64,000 nucleotides of DNA from Acholoe squamosa (GCA_949317995.1 OX439043.1:1604501-1668500), one strand, 5' to 3'. Numbered from the stretch's first letter, positions 20,210 to 29,744 are shown. Made by a program: numbers and translations. Notes: a model not told the origin generated them from the letters alone.

Positions 20210-22782
20210 TCATCTTTCGTCTCCTCTACGTAATTGACTCGGGATAGTACAGGTTTTGGTGCTGTACATTCGTGAGCATAGTGCCCCATTTCTTGGCAAC
20301 GGTAGCATCGTAGTTTACTACGGTCAACCCTCCGACGCGTGGGTCTGGTAAGCATTGTCTCAGAGAAGGTTTTCATGAAGTCCTCCATCATTTTCTTCAT
20401 ATCCAGAGGTTCGGGTGTAACAGTAGTTCTTGGTGGAGGCATTACTGGTGTTCGAACCACAGCCATTTCTCGTACATGGCTGTCCGAATTGGATTTCTGC
20501 TCCACCCGGGGTTCATTGGCACGTCCGTTATACATCCGCCGAGGGATATATTTTCTTTTAACGTCTTTTTTTACCTGTACTGCAGAGATACTGCCGTCCT
20601 CCTCCTCGATCTCTATGATCTCGAAGTCGTTGTCAGTCAATTCAGTGTATGTCGGTTGGTGTATCCCCGACACAGAAGCTGTACTTGTGTTAGTACTCGC
20701 ACAAACCTTGGTATTAGAGGATTTCAATTCTACCTTCCCCGCCATGAGGGTCTTCTTTACTGTCCAGCATTCAATTCCCTCGAACAGGTCAGTCAATGTT
20801 GGATTTCGTCCTTTCCAAGCATCCAAAGCTGCTTGTTGTTGTTCCTCGTCTCGAAGTCCGCTCACGAATTGTGGTAGCAAATCGTTCAGGAAAAACTTAT
20901 CAGAAGGATTGGTTCCTGGCCGTGCCCTCTGCAGCAGGGATTGCAACTCATACCCATAGGCTCGAAATGATTCTTGTGGCTTCTGTGTCCGTTTCTTGAA
21001 AAGCATGAAAGGGTCTTCACTTACCAGGTTATACAGTAAAATACTAGCAATCTCGACTAGCTCTTGAAAAGTGCCTCGTTCGAAGTACACTTCGTTCCAC
21101 TTTTCGACAGCTATTCGGCCGGGGCCATATTTCAGGCATCTGATTAGATGAGGCAGAGCCTCTTCAGGGGTCCATGCGTTACACCTCATGTCATCAGTGA
21201 AGTTCGAGAACCATTCTTTCCAAGTCTTTACACCCTCGTATAGCTTGGGTAAAATGGCCTGACGCCTAGCCGCATTATTCGAGCGTACCAACTTTTGGCA
21301 TTGGTTGACACTCCATTCTCGGATGGTCTCCTCACTATGTGCTGCGTTCGAGGTATTAGCTGATTGATTCAGCATGTCTTCTAACACGCTACTTCGGGAC
21401 CGGCGCCTCGGAGGTCCACCTGTAGCGCCCCCAGCCCCTGCGGGTGGGGCAGTTGGACCTTGGGTAGTACCCGAAGCACTACCCCCTGACGCACCTTGGT
21501 TCCCGGTGCCTAAAGGTTCTGACTCATCCACAGAGTTGTCATCATAAGACAACTCGAAGTGGCCTTCTTGTTCATCATTATCCCTGTATTCAGTTTCGTC
21601 GTTTCTGCCAGTCGTGACACTAAATCGTATTCTACGTTTTTCGGGTTCTGTTGTCCTTGATTCATGACTAGGGTCGTAGACACTGTCCTTACGGACATGA
21701 AGATCCGCATTTTTGTTTACGAACGGGTCGTATCGATCTGGTTTTTTTAAAGCTTCGGCCGGTGTTGATGTTGCCACAGGTGAAGGTCCTTTCACGAATG
21801 TGGCATCGCTTTTAGAAGGTCTCTGCTGGTAGAGTGTATCTAACTGGGTTACAGAAGCACTAGTGTCTGTCTCGAAAGATGAGTCTTTCCCCGTCTCTAG
21901 GTCTGCTTCATTAATCTGACCATCACTCTCTATTCCCGACACACATGTTTTGAGGGTCATTTTTTTCTTTGTCAGGTTGGCTATTTCGAGGCAAAGCTCT
22001 TGTTGCTTCAGGAATAAATCTTGGTTGCTATCTTTGATGGATTCCATCACATCCTCGTTATTCAATATACATTGATCTCGAATCTCTAGCAACTTGTTTG
22101 CTTCATACTTGTATTGTTCCATTTCGGCCTTTAATTGCTCGGCCTCTTTCTTTAGTTCGAGGTTCCTGATGGTGGAGCTAGCTTCCTGTTCCTCCAGGTC
22201 AACTTCTCTTCTTAGTTTCTCGTTTTCCCACTCTGCCTTGGCGAGTTCTATATTCCTTTCCATGACATATGCCTGGTATTCGAGGTCGCGTTTCACTTTC
22301 TCCTTCAGTTCGGTTTTTTTCTCGAGTTCCTTCATGTCATTCAACATTCGTTCTTTCTCGATTTGGTACTGGGAGCATTGTTTCTCCAGGTTCCTAAGCC
22401 TCAGAACTTTCTGTTCGGAGTCTTCTAGCTTTGGTAAACCTTGACGTAGGCGAATTTTGTTCATGGCGTCGAAACTCAGCTTGGCCTGCTCGCGCAAATA
22501 TTCTGCTGCCGACTCAGTAACTCTCTTCGAGCCTCCTATGTCGAATACTGAGACGTCTACATCGTCTAGGGATCGGCGAGGACTTATTGTTTTCGTTTCC
22601 GCTCGAGCTGAGGCTGTTCGTTGAGCATCGAGGGTCATCATCATAATCGGTGGTGGTGTCTCTGTGGTCTCAGTGTTTAATCTGTAGGTATAGTTCGCGG
22701 CTGGGGTGGACATTTCTCCTAATCCGGGGTTTCGAACTACCCTCTCCACGTTGGGTCCAGTTATGGAGGTATATCCTCTCAT
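20200..22782 (-). CDS. gag: Gag of gypsy copy 2
   Basis: It has about 860 residues from the first ATG (22782). The same frame stays open upstream to the leader but without another ATG. Residues about 80-285 form a very long coiled coil, which is unusual for gypsy Gag. A charged linker with Gly/Pro-rich stretches follows (to about 465). The capsid-like domain (about 480-650) contains ARRQAILPKL, WTPEEALPHLIRCL and FKKRTQKPQES, and the zinc knuckle CYRCQEMGHYAHEC lies about 20 residues before the end. Gag assembles the particle and packages RNA. The ORF is intact and ends GAG GAA AAC TAA, the proposed frameshift point into pol. The gag of copy 1 aligns with it over capsid, knuckle and end. Confidence 0.92.
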   Translation of the reverse strand: MRGYTSITGPNVERVVRNPGLGEMSTPAANYTYRLNTETTETPPPIMMMTLDAQRTASARAETKTISPRRSLDDVDVSVFDIGGSKRVTESAAEYLREQAKLSFDAMNKIRLRQGLPKLEDSEQKVLRLRNLEKQCSQYQIEKERMLNDMKELEKKTELKEKVKRDLEYQAYVMERNIELAKAEWENEKLRREVDLEEQEASSTIRNLELKKEAEQLKAEMEQYKYEANKLLEIRDQCILNNEDVMESIKDSNQDLFLKQQELCLEIANLTKKKMTLKTCVSGIESDGQINEADLETGKDSSFETDTSASVTQLDTLYQQRPSKSDATFVKGPSPVATSTPAEALKKPDRYDPFVNKNADLHVRKDSVYDPSHESRTTEPEKRRIRFSVTTGRNDETEYRDNDEQEGHFELSYDDNSVDESEPLGTGNQGASGGSASGTTQGPTAPPAGAGGATGGPPRRRSRSSVLEDMLNQSANTSNAAHSEETIREWSVNQCQKLVRSNNAARRQAILPKLYEGVKTWKEWFSNFTDDMRCNAWTPEEALPHLIRCLKYGPGRIAVEKWNEVYFERGTFQELVEIASILLYNLVSEDPFMLFKKRTQKPQESFRAYGYELQSLLQRARPGTNPSDKFFLNDLLPQFVSGLRDEEQQQAALDAWKGRNPTLTDLFEGIECWTVKKTLMAGKVELKSSNTKVCASTNTSTASVSGIHQPTYTELTDNDFEIIEIEEEDGSISAVQVKKDVKRKYIPRRMYNGRANEPRVEQKSNSDSHVREMAVVRTPVMPPPRTTVTPEPLDMKKMMEDFMKTFSETMLTRPTRRRVDRSKLRCYRCQEMGHYAHECTAPKPVLSRVNYVEETKDEEN
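20203..20209 (-). promoter_or_regulatory. Candidate -1 frameshift heptamer GGAAAAC at the gag/pol junction (copy 2)
   Basis: The heptamer lies immediately before the gag TAA. A TGA in the -1 frame sits just upstream, so the pol frame is open only from this point onward. The exact codons GAG GAA AAC TAA recur in copy 1. An ATG in good context 24 nt downstream (20185) offers reinitiation as an alternative. Confidence 0.45.
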
Positions 22783-22912
22783 CTGTATTCTATCCAAGTC
22801 ATTAGCATGAGCAGTGTCATTCGGTGTGGATCCCGAGATGTTTGATGTTTCATCTCGAGATCCTTCGTGCTCGTGTTCGGCCTCCAGGGCCGCGCACTAA
22901 CACCAAGTATTG

Positions 22913-22924
22913 GTCACGGCACCA
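22913..22924 (-). promoter_or_regulatory. Primer-binding site, complementary to tRNA-His
   Basis: On the minus strand TGGTGCCGTGAC begins one base after the end of the 5' LTR. It is complementary to the 3' end of animal tRNA-His (GTCACGGCA plus CCA), which I know from the conserved acceptor stem. This primes minus-strand cDNA synthesis. The leader from here to the gag ATG (22783-22912) has no other feature I can name. Confidence 0.75.
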
Positions 22925-22925
22925 G

Positions 22926-23282
22926 TGTAATGGTTCGAATTATGGTTTCGACTAGTTCGAAGTGAAAACCAGACGAGGTATCTCGGGTTAGTGCAACTGG
23001 CACGTGTTTATTTCGGTGTAGGTATTACATCCACCTCGAAGAGTACTGCTTAGCTAGGCATAAGCTCAGGTAAGGGTGGTCCGACTCCGTTGGCAGGCAG
23101 AGCCAGACTAACGCCTCCCTCGGTCCCAGGTAGGGGCTGGGGCGAGGCGGACAGTGCTGCCACCACCCTGCAGGGACCAGTGGTCGAAGAGACCTCTGGT
23201 GACTACCGGTGATGGGCGCACCGCTCGAAACGCCCTCTCGGGGGAGACGCTCACACTATATCACGATCTACGAGCCCCTACA
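22926..23282 (-). repeat. 5' LTR of gypsy copy 2
   Basis: It is 357 bp and matches the 3' LTR except at 23193 and 23200. It should carry promoter and transcript start. The first 30 bases on the minus strand include an AT-rich GATATAGTG string, a weak TATA candidate. The right neighbour is CCGG, the duplicated target site. Confidence 0.95.
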
Positions 23283-23286
23283 CCGG

Positions 23287-23752
23287 TATAAACCAGCCGG
23301 CGCCCACGAACATTGTGAGTGCTGGTGGTGGATTTGTGGGTCCAACAGCCATGTCCAGTGGCAATGAAATTAATGTAGGTGCACCCCCAGGTACACGGGC
23401 ACCTCAATCCACCTACTCCCAGGCTTCCTTGAATGAATATCAGCAGTTTGTGGCCTGGAGACAGCAACAGCTGCAACAGCAGCAGGGACCTGCGAGCACC
23501 AATACCCAGGTTGGTAATCAACATGTACCAGTCAACACCACTGCCCAGGGTGGTTATCAACATGTACCAGTCAACACCACTGCCCAGGGTGGTTATCAAA
23601 ACGTACCAGTCAACACAACTGCCCAGGGTGGTCTACAGCAGCATCTACTGGATCTACTTAAACAGCAGATGCCTGTCAATACCAATGTCCAGGTTGGTTC
23701 GCAGCAGCAGCAATCTCTCCACCACCTGCAGTATCGTTACGTCAGACACTGA
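23287..23752 (+). pseudogene. DIRS-element ORF1, right part
   Basis: The frame matches that of the left part (10012-10565) once the gypsy element and one CCGG are removed. It is Gln- and Gly-rich, with a run of Gln codons (about 23461-23485) and three copies of a 13-residue unit (GYQHVPVNTTAQG-like, 39 bp each, about 23515-23635). It ends in a stop at 23750. Low-complexity Gln/Asn-rich sequence suits a structural, self-associating protein. No enzyme motif is visible. Confidence 0.65.
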
Positions 23753-24228
23753 GCAGGAGTTAACTCTATCAATGGATGCTTCAGGCAAGGGTTATGGAGT
23801 GGAGTGTATGGGAGACTGGTTGGCTGGAGCATGGCAAGGTTCTTTGGAAAATGTGGTAGATTCCACGGTCATATGCGACCGGATCTGGATATGGCCATTC
23901 CAGACAACATAAATGTACAGGAGTTCTACCCTCTAATTGAGTCTCTCTGGAGGTGGGGCCCTATATTCAGAGATAACAAGGTCACATTGTGAACTCAGAC
24001 AATACCCAAGTAGTGGCAGCAATAAACTCAGGGCGCAGTGAAAATAAGGTTGCTATGGCAATCTTGAGGCGAGTCTTCTGGCTATCAGTGTTGTACAATT
24101 GCCATGTAGTGGCACGCCACATTCCTGGCCGCCTCCATGTGGTGGCGGATAAGTTATCAAGATTGCTGGATGTTAGCGCAGATTTTCCTCTATTTTTATG
24201 TTGTAGTGGTTTCCCAGCATTGTATTAA
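23745..24228 (+). pseudogene. DIRS-type RNase H, frameshifted
   Basis: Three frames must be used in turn. They give MDASGKGYG (about 23772-23798), INVQEFYPLIESLW (about 23910-23951), SDNTQVVAAIN (about 23992-24024) and HIPGRLHVVADKLSRL (about 24118-24165). This is the D-E-D-D arrangement of the RNase H in DIRS and related elements, where it lies between RT and recombinase. No RT precedes it: ORF1 runs almost directly into RNase H, so a deletion removed the RT. The end overlaps the recombinase ORF in another frame, as in DIRS elements. Confidence 0.75.
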
Positions 24229-25186
24229 GTTGGATAGGCTAGCAGCAGAGGCCAGAGCCTTCGTTTGGTCTCCATCAACTGGGCACACCAAGTCATCTCA
24301 GTGGAAATGCTATATTGTGTTCTGCACTTGGCTCGGAGTGAAAGTTCTCCCTACGGATGTGCTAACTATGATTCGTTATATTATGTACCTTTCTGATTGT
24401 CTGAGCTACAGCACTATAAATAATTATGTGAGCGGTGTAATTAGCTTAAACCGCTATTTTGGATATGAGATAGGCTGGATTCACCAAGAATTTTCTTTCA
24501 GTGTGGTGCTTCATGGTTTGCGCAGGATATTGGGCCATCTAGTCCCTACGAGAGTGACCTTAACTTTTGCTAACTTGTGGGACATGTTCAGATCGGTGGA
24601 TTTATCAAACAGTAACAATTGTGTTATGTGGGCTTGCATAGTTCTGAGTTTTTGCTCCTTGCTGAGGAAAAGTAACTTGGTACCTAATTTAATTTCTGAC
24701 TTGTCAGGCCACTTCCTGAAAAGGAAGTCAGTCACCTTTCACCCATGGGGCATGTTGCTTGAGATTAGCAGTTTAAAGACAATCCAATATGGACAGAGAG
24801 TGCATCTGGTTCCCATAACCTACACCCCGGGATCACCTTTCTGTGCGACCTCATTGATTCGAAAGCATATGATTGACGTTCCTGCTTCACCAGACACACC
24901 ATTATTTATTATTCATAAAGGAGGGCGAGAAGTTCCCCTCAGTTACTCGGTCCTGCTCAAGTTCCTAAAGGGATTAATTAAGGGCATTGGGGTGAACCCT
25001 GATAGGGCCGGAGTGCATAGTTTACGAAGGGCGGGTGCAGTTTTCTTCCATGAGTCAGGCATTCCATTGGAGGATATTCGGCAGGCAGGGGATTGGGCAG
25101 GATTGACAGCGCTCATGTACCTGGCAAAGCCTATGGTTACGAGAATAAAACTTGACAATGTTATATCATCCGCATTATTGAAATGA
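24137..25186 (+). CDS. Tyrosine recombinase of the DIRS-like element
   Basis: It is an uninterrupted ORF of 349 codons with an ATG start. A helical core-binding region (about 35-120) precedes the catalytic domain. R177 (SLLRKSN), H294-x2-R297 (HSLRRAG), W320 (GDW, in the second His/Trp position) and Y328 (LMYLA) match the R-H-x-x-R-(H/W)-Y signature of tyrosine recombinases. The enzyme would join a circular DNA intermediate to the target by strand exchange through Y328. It overlaps the RNase H remnant. This is the only intact gene of its element; with RT gone it could at most act on related elements in trans. The true start may be some codons further in. Confidence 0.85.
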   Translation: MWWRISYQDCWMLAQIFLYFYVVVVSQHCIKLDRLAAEARAFVWSPSTGHTKSSQWKCYIVFCTWLGVKVLPTDVLTMIRYIMYLSDCLSYSTINNYVSGVISLNRYFGYEIGWIHQEFSFSVVLHGLRRILGHLVPTRVTLTFANLWDMFRSVDLSNSNNCVMWACIVLSFCSLLRKSNLVPNLISDLSGHFLKRKSVTFHPWGMLLEISSLKTIQYGQRVHLVPITYTPGSPFCATSLIRKHMIDVPASPDTPLFIIHKGGREVPLSYSVLLKFLKGLIKGIGVNPDRAGVHSLRRAGAVFFHESGIPLEDIRQAGDWAGLTALMYLAKPMVTRIKLDNVISSALLK

Positions 25187-25299
25187 CCTTTGAATTGTAT
25201 ATACTTAACTTGGATTCGTCGAAGTTCTAAATGGCAGCGGCGACTTTGTTTATCCTTTCTCAGAGTTTCGAATCTGACCGATTCTTCTATATTTTTGAT

Positions 25300-25377
25300 A
25301 TATGTGGATCAACACGGTAAAAGGTATGCCTGTGCACCCTCTCGCGGGCATACCTTTTACCGTGTTGATCCACATAT
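25300..25377. repeat. 31-bp perfect inverted repeat with a 16-nt loop, 3' of the recombinase
   Basis: The arms 25300-25330 and 25347-25377 are exact reverse complements. It lies about 115 bp beyond the recombinase stop. DIRS elements carry inverted terminal repeats and an internal complementary region near this end, so this may be one of those parts, a foldback terminus or a transcript 3'-end signal. Confidence 0.8.
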
Positions 25378-25400
25378 GATAAATTGTTGTATTGGGGCTA

Positions 25401-27310
25401 TTTCGACTGTCGCCTGTGGCACTAGTCCTTTAGCTGGGTCACCCTGGTCTATAAGCTCCCCATACAATTAAGGTGAAAAAGTCTGGTGTGACAGAGATAT
25501 ATATGTCAAGGTTTATCTGTCTAGCGAGTGTTATGATGTGGAGTACTGTGAAAGGTAATTTTAATCAAATCTATTTTATACCGACTTGCAATTTTTACCT
25601 CTTTTACTTTACAATTTACAATGTTTAGACCAAAAATTGTTTGTTTCAGGTCACCCGACCCTACCTAGCAAAACAGGGCCGACCCTAAAGTTTTTCTTCA
25701 TTTTTATAGTATATATACATTTCTTTGGCTATTCTTTAGTCATTAGTATTCTGTGAGTCGTTGTGAGTCACCCCGAGTCATCGCATGTCTTTGTTGGAGT
25801 TAAAATAAATTTACAAAATAAAAAATAAAATCCAACCTACCCTAATTAATTTTTTGTGTAGATAAAATACAACTTTTTTTGGCATTAACTGGAGGGGATT
25901 CATGAAAGCTTCACGATCCATGAGTCATCTAAGGAGCTCAAATTAAATTGATAACATGGCCTTCATTTGTAACATATCTAAAAGTGTTATTTGACCACAG
26001 AAACATCGTCCGTTTTTGTGAATAACCCCTGGGCAACTGATCTTGAAAAGTGAAATTATTCATTTGAGGAGACGGCCCAATGATAGAATGAGAATATCTA
26101 TATTCTACTTTTTGTTCTGGGACTAGATTCTCCTCATAAAACTGGCTCATAACTCACAGGAGGCCTGTGACGACCTTACCGCCATCTGGGGGCAGTACTA
26201 CATCTACTCACTAGGTGGCAGACATGTGCAGCTCTGTGCATGAGTTGATGAAGGGTCCCAGACGGGTAAAATCGACAAGGGGACAAGGCCACTTCTTAAA
26301 TTTGAAAAGGGACATGGGGTTGAAAGACAAATGACAACTCAAGTTCTTCAATTCGACAAGGGAAATGGGTTAAGAGACAAGGGACAAGGCCACTTCTTAA
26401 ATTCGACAAGGGACATGGGGTGGAGAGACAAGGGACAAGAACTATTTCTTAGAATCGACAATGGACATGGACCCCCCCTGTCTAGGGCCCTTGATAGGTG
26501 AACGATGGGAATAATACCCAATCAGCAATGGAGCATTGGGCCATCCTTGTCCATGCTTGGCCCAATATAAGCCGGCATAAGCCGACATAAGCCGATATTG
26601 GCCCAATGTATCCTTGCTACCTGGATTAGATCTGAAACTATCAGCTAACTTGCTGTCAACATTTTGTTGCTTTTGGAGATGAATGACAAAAGGAACTGCA
26701 CATATCTTACTTGAACCTTACAGGGGGGGGGGAGATAACATTTTATATACATTATATGGGTATTGACCACTTGAGAGGGGTCTGGACTTTTTTACGCCCC
26801 CCTGCTGGTAAATAATGACCACTCCCTAGATGACATGGCCATTCTTAAAATCGACATGTGACATGGGCTTTACTGATATGAGTTAGAAAATTAGCGACAT
26901 GACTTAGGTCCTTTCTAAATAGATTCAACATGTTACATGAATGTTGACAGCGGACCTGAGGATTGAAGTGACATGTGCCATAGGTATTTCTTAAAATTGA
27001 CAAAGTGACATGTCGGACCCCAATCCAGGCCACCTTTTTCGGTACACAGGCACACATGGTCACATCTTGACTACATTTTTTTTTCATATTTACAATTTCT
27101 CTTCCTCATTGATAATAAACAACTTACCACATTCCGATCATCAGCAGAATTAAACTAATATTTCCTTAGCTAAGATACCAACCCTATGATTAGTTACCAG
27201 AGATAGCACAAGTAGATAACGTAAATGATACACACAATATGATAGCTGGAGGTATGGCCACCTGGTTGTTGTACGGTGATGGAGGTATTCCATTATCAAC
27301 TACCACAATG
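25401..27310. other. AT-rich intergenic stretch with minor repeats
   Basis: No gene is seen. At 26268-26465 there are about three diverged units built around 'GGGACAAGGCCACTTCTTAA' and 'TCGACAAGGGACATGG', and decayed relatives lie at 26826-27012. The stretch 26500-26610 has short inverted and direct copies of TTGGCCCAAT and ATAAGCCG. Confidence 0.5.
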
Positions 27311-27558
27311 CCACCTGGAGGCCGTTTCACCGCATTTATTCAACAAATATGGACATCCGTCTTTGCAACATGGACATTCGTATTTGCAAATATGGATGCC
27401 TGTATTTGAGCTTTTGGGTCTGTATTTTAGATAAGTAGGGGGTATAGGGTAGGTGGCGTTCAAATACGGACCCTAAAACTGAAATATGGACGTCCATATT
27501 TACAAATATGGACGTCTGCAACTTTTGAATAAATGCGGCGACACGGCCTCCTGGTGTC
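27311..27558. mobile_element. Foldback/MITE-like element of about 248 bp
   Basis: The ends are imperfect inverted repeats of about 33 bp sharing CCGCATTTATTCAA next to GGAGGCCGT. The interior repeats ATATGGACRTCC strings in both orientations. No ORF is present. I could not fix a target-site duplication, so the superfamily is unknown. Confidence 0.55.
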
Positions 27559-27984
27559 AGCAATCTGTGGTGGGTCATTGGCAGGGTCGGTCAGGTATCA
27601 ATGGGCAGAAATGCAGATAACACTAAATAAGGTATCACTGGAGAGTTTTTGTGAATACATTCAAAATGTCATTTCTATGAGAGCTGTCATCATTATTCAT
27701 ACAAATACATGTAGAACTGGGTTAAACCTTCTGTATTTCCTTGAGATAAATGCAAAGGATCACTCGTGTGGGAATCTGCGGGCCTCGTGGAATATGGTGG
27801 CCAAACTGCGAGAGATAACAAGCTGGAATCCCATGCTTGTGAAATTTTGCTTATATATTTTCTCGGGGCCTCGCCCCCCTCGTTGCATGTTATTGTTGGA
27901 TATCAGTCACAAGACATGACATTTCCTTTAACTACTTATTTTATTATACGATATCAATAGAATATCAATAAATTCAAGTTCCCC
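27559..27984. other. Unannotated stretch
   Basis: No supported gene or repeat. The small open frames have no recognisable composition. Confidence 0.4.
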
Positions 27985-28310
27985 CTCCCCGGGACTCGAA
28001 GCCTGACATATTGTGTGTACACGATCGGTACACACACCTTGGCGCCTGGCAGCTGTTGGTTTGGTCTGAATGCGTCCCCGGTACCCTATATCCTCATGTT
28101 AAGGCCTGGTCAATTTGCCACTTAGTAAGGAGGTTTAGGTAGTAGACAGTACTAATACAAGCCTAGGCGTATAAATGGGGAAATATGGTATGGAGCTATG
28201 GGACAGGCAGCTCTGACTGCGAAAAAGATGAACCAGGCTGGGGCTTGAACGCCTACACCTGGGATTTGGAGTGCGACTTGCTAGCCACTATACTATCGGC
28301 ACACACACCT
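27985..28310 (-). mobile_element. tRNA-derived SINE fragments
   Basis: On the minus strand 28300-28230 resembles a tRNA: an A-box-like TATAGTGGCTAGC and a B box GCGTTCAAGCCCC about 40 bp later. A second B-box-like GGCTTCGAGTCCCGG lies at about 27986-28000. The two segments share a repeated stretch of about 40 bp (around 28030 and 28300, 'CACACACCTTGGCGCC'), so two diverged SINE pieces seem likely. Neither forms a full tRNA gene. Confidence 0.45.
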
Positions 28311-28434
28311 TGGCGCCCAGCAGCCGCTGGTTTGGTACTGTGCGCGACTGGCCTGGTTATAGATCAAGGTGCTGGATGCGTTCACACTACACTACTGCTG
28401 GGTGGCTTTATATCTTAGAGACCTGGTTCTAGGT

Positions 28435-28515
28435 TCTAGCCAACCAATTCACTTCACTGCATAGGGAGTTGGATTTGGGATCAGGAGACTGCAGGTTCGA
28501 CCCATACCATGGCAA
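28435..28515 (+). mobile_element. tRNA-derived SINE head, plus strand
   Basis: TAGGGAGTTGG (A-box-like) is followed 23 bases later by GCAGGTTCGACCC, a good B box. The body downstream is short and not recognisable. Confidence 0.4.
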
Positions 28516-28559
28516 TGAAAATTTCATAGGTTTTAACATGTAACATATGACATGTATGA

Positions 28560-28626
28560 CATGTAAGGAGGCATGTCATCCATGGATAACATGCCTCCTT
28601 ACATGGATAACATGCCTCCTTACATG
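28560..28626. repeat. 17-bp inverted repeat with one arm duplicated
   Basis: CATGTAAGGAGGCATGT (28560-28576) is followed by its exact reverse complement twice (28589-28605 and 28610-28626). Either downstream arm could pair with the first. Confidence 0.75.
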
Positions 28627-29744
28627 GATAACCGCACGCCTTACAAAAGTCATGCTGCATGCATCATGGTGTGCATTATCAACAGGTATGTGCATGGGAA
28701 TATCAAGAAGAAGCACCCAAAATAACTGAAGTCATGTAATAATGGCCAATATACTATTCCCGCTTAGCGGATTCCTTAGTGGGCTGACCCCTGCTGAAGC
28801 TGATACCTTGCGAGATAAGGACTGATAACAGCGAGCTGATGGGTACCAGGTGTTAGATAATGCTAACCCTGAAGCCTTGGTCATCTCGCAGAGCCTATAT
28901 ACTCACCCAGGTATCAGCAAATGCTGAAATGACCTTCACACTGCAGCATCTCCTTAATTGATTTATTGTCCCTTTGATACTGATAAGAATCTAATTTGAA
29001 GTCAGTTGTGTATTGGCACCCTGAAAAGTCGGCACTGAATGAAAGGAATTTTCTCAATGGTCAATATTATATCCGGCTAGGGCCCTATAGTATCTAAGTA
29101 TGACATATACACACCCAGTGTTAATCCCCCCCTAGATACACCAGATCATATGGTGTAGTTGTACCAGATTATCTACAATATGATTGTGTTAATCCATACA
29201 GGGAGACCCACAGTTCTTCCACAGGTCTAAGGCCACATGCTGTAAAAGATGTGTTCCATAAGTCAGTAGAAGAAAGATGAGAGATGGAATGCTGACAAAA
29301 ACGTTTTAAAAAAAATAACAAAGTTTGCAAAAATTCCAGAAGAAAACAACAAACATTCATCCCTCTGTCCATTTTAAGATAAAAAAAGGTGATAATTTCA
29401 TAGGTGTTGCTGCCATCTTGTCTCAATAAAGGAAAGAGAGGGGCGGACATGGGTGAATGAGCAGAAAATAGACAAACAACAAACACTCCTCATGCAATAT
29501 CAGATAAAAAAAAATTTCTGGTTGACAAAACTAGTTATCTTTGAGTTCCTTACCACTAGTTGATCTGTTCACCACACTAGTTCATTCCATTTTAAAGACT
29601 AATATTCATATCTGTGTAGCACCGGAAATACCTCTATCTGTTTATATTATGTGTTGTACATGAAGTTCTGCTGATGCATTAATTCATCATGACCATTGAC
29701 AATCAGGGAATGTATCAACCTCGCAGGATGGTCATGATACACGG
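28627..29744. other. AT-rich intergenic stretch
   Basis: Nothing is supported here except a weak inverted pair GCTGATACCTTGCGAGA / TCTCGCAG...GGTATCAGC (about 28798-28920), possibly a decayed foldback element. Confidence 0.35.

Larger units (their letters stand above)
10566..23282 (-). mobile_element. Young 12.7-kb Ty3/gypsy retrotransposon with two extra ORFs (copy 2)
   Basis: It is bounded by 357-bp LTRs (10566-10922 and 22926-23282) with TG...CA ends, two mismatches between them, and a CCGG duplication outside. On the minus strand the order is 5' LTR, tRNA-His-type primer site, gag, pol (protease, RT, RNase H, integrase), a GC-rich spacer, ORF A, ORF B, an AT-rich 3' region, a purine tract and the 3' LTR. 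RT before integrase is the Ty3/gypsy order. At 12,717 bp it is more than twice a common 5-6 kb gypsy element; the excess is about 5 kb between integrase and the 3' LTR plus a long coiled-coil gag. No env-like gene is present. Two stops in pol probably make this copy non-autonomous. Confidence 0.95.
9641..25400 (+). mobile_element. DIRS-like tyrosine-recombinase retroelement, interrupted by gypsy copy 2
   Basis: Removing the 12.7-kb gypsy insertion leaves about 3 kb. This comprises an ORF1 with a zinc-ribbon start and a Gln-rich end, an RNase H of the DIRS type, and an intact tyrosine recombinase, all on the plus strand and in the usual DIRS order. The reverse transcriptase expected between ORF1 and RNase H is missing. 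A 31-bp perfect inverted repeat lies about 115 bp beyond the recombinase stop. Such elements copy RNA to DNA and integrate a circle by recombination, without a DDE integrase. The outer limits are estimates; I could not match terminal repeats at the two ends. Confidence 0.72.

Noticed and set aside
25938..27087. Small ORFs at 25938-26150 and 26845-27087 (minus)
   Set aside because: No motifs, no start context, inside AT-rich sequence with decayed repeats.
28230..28300. A functional tRNA gene on the minus strand
   Set aside because: A and B boxes are present but the stems do not pair well enough and the flanks are repeated; a SINE head is more likely.
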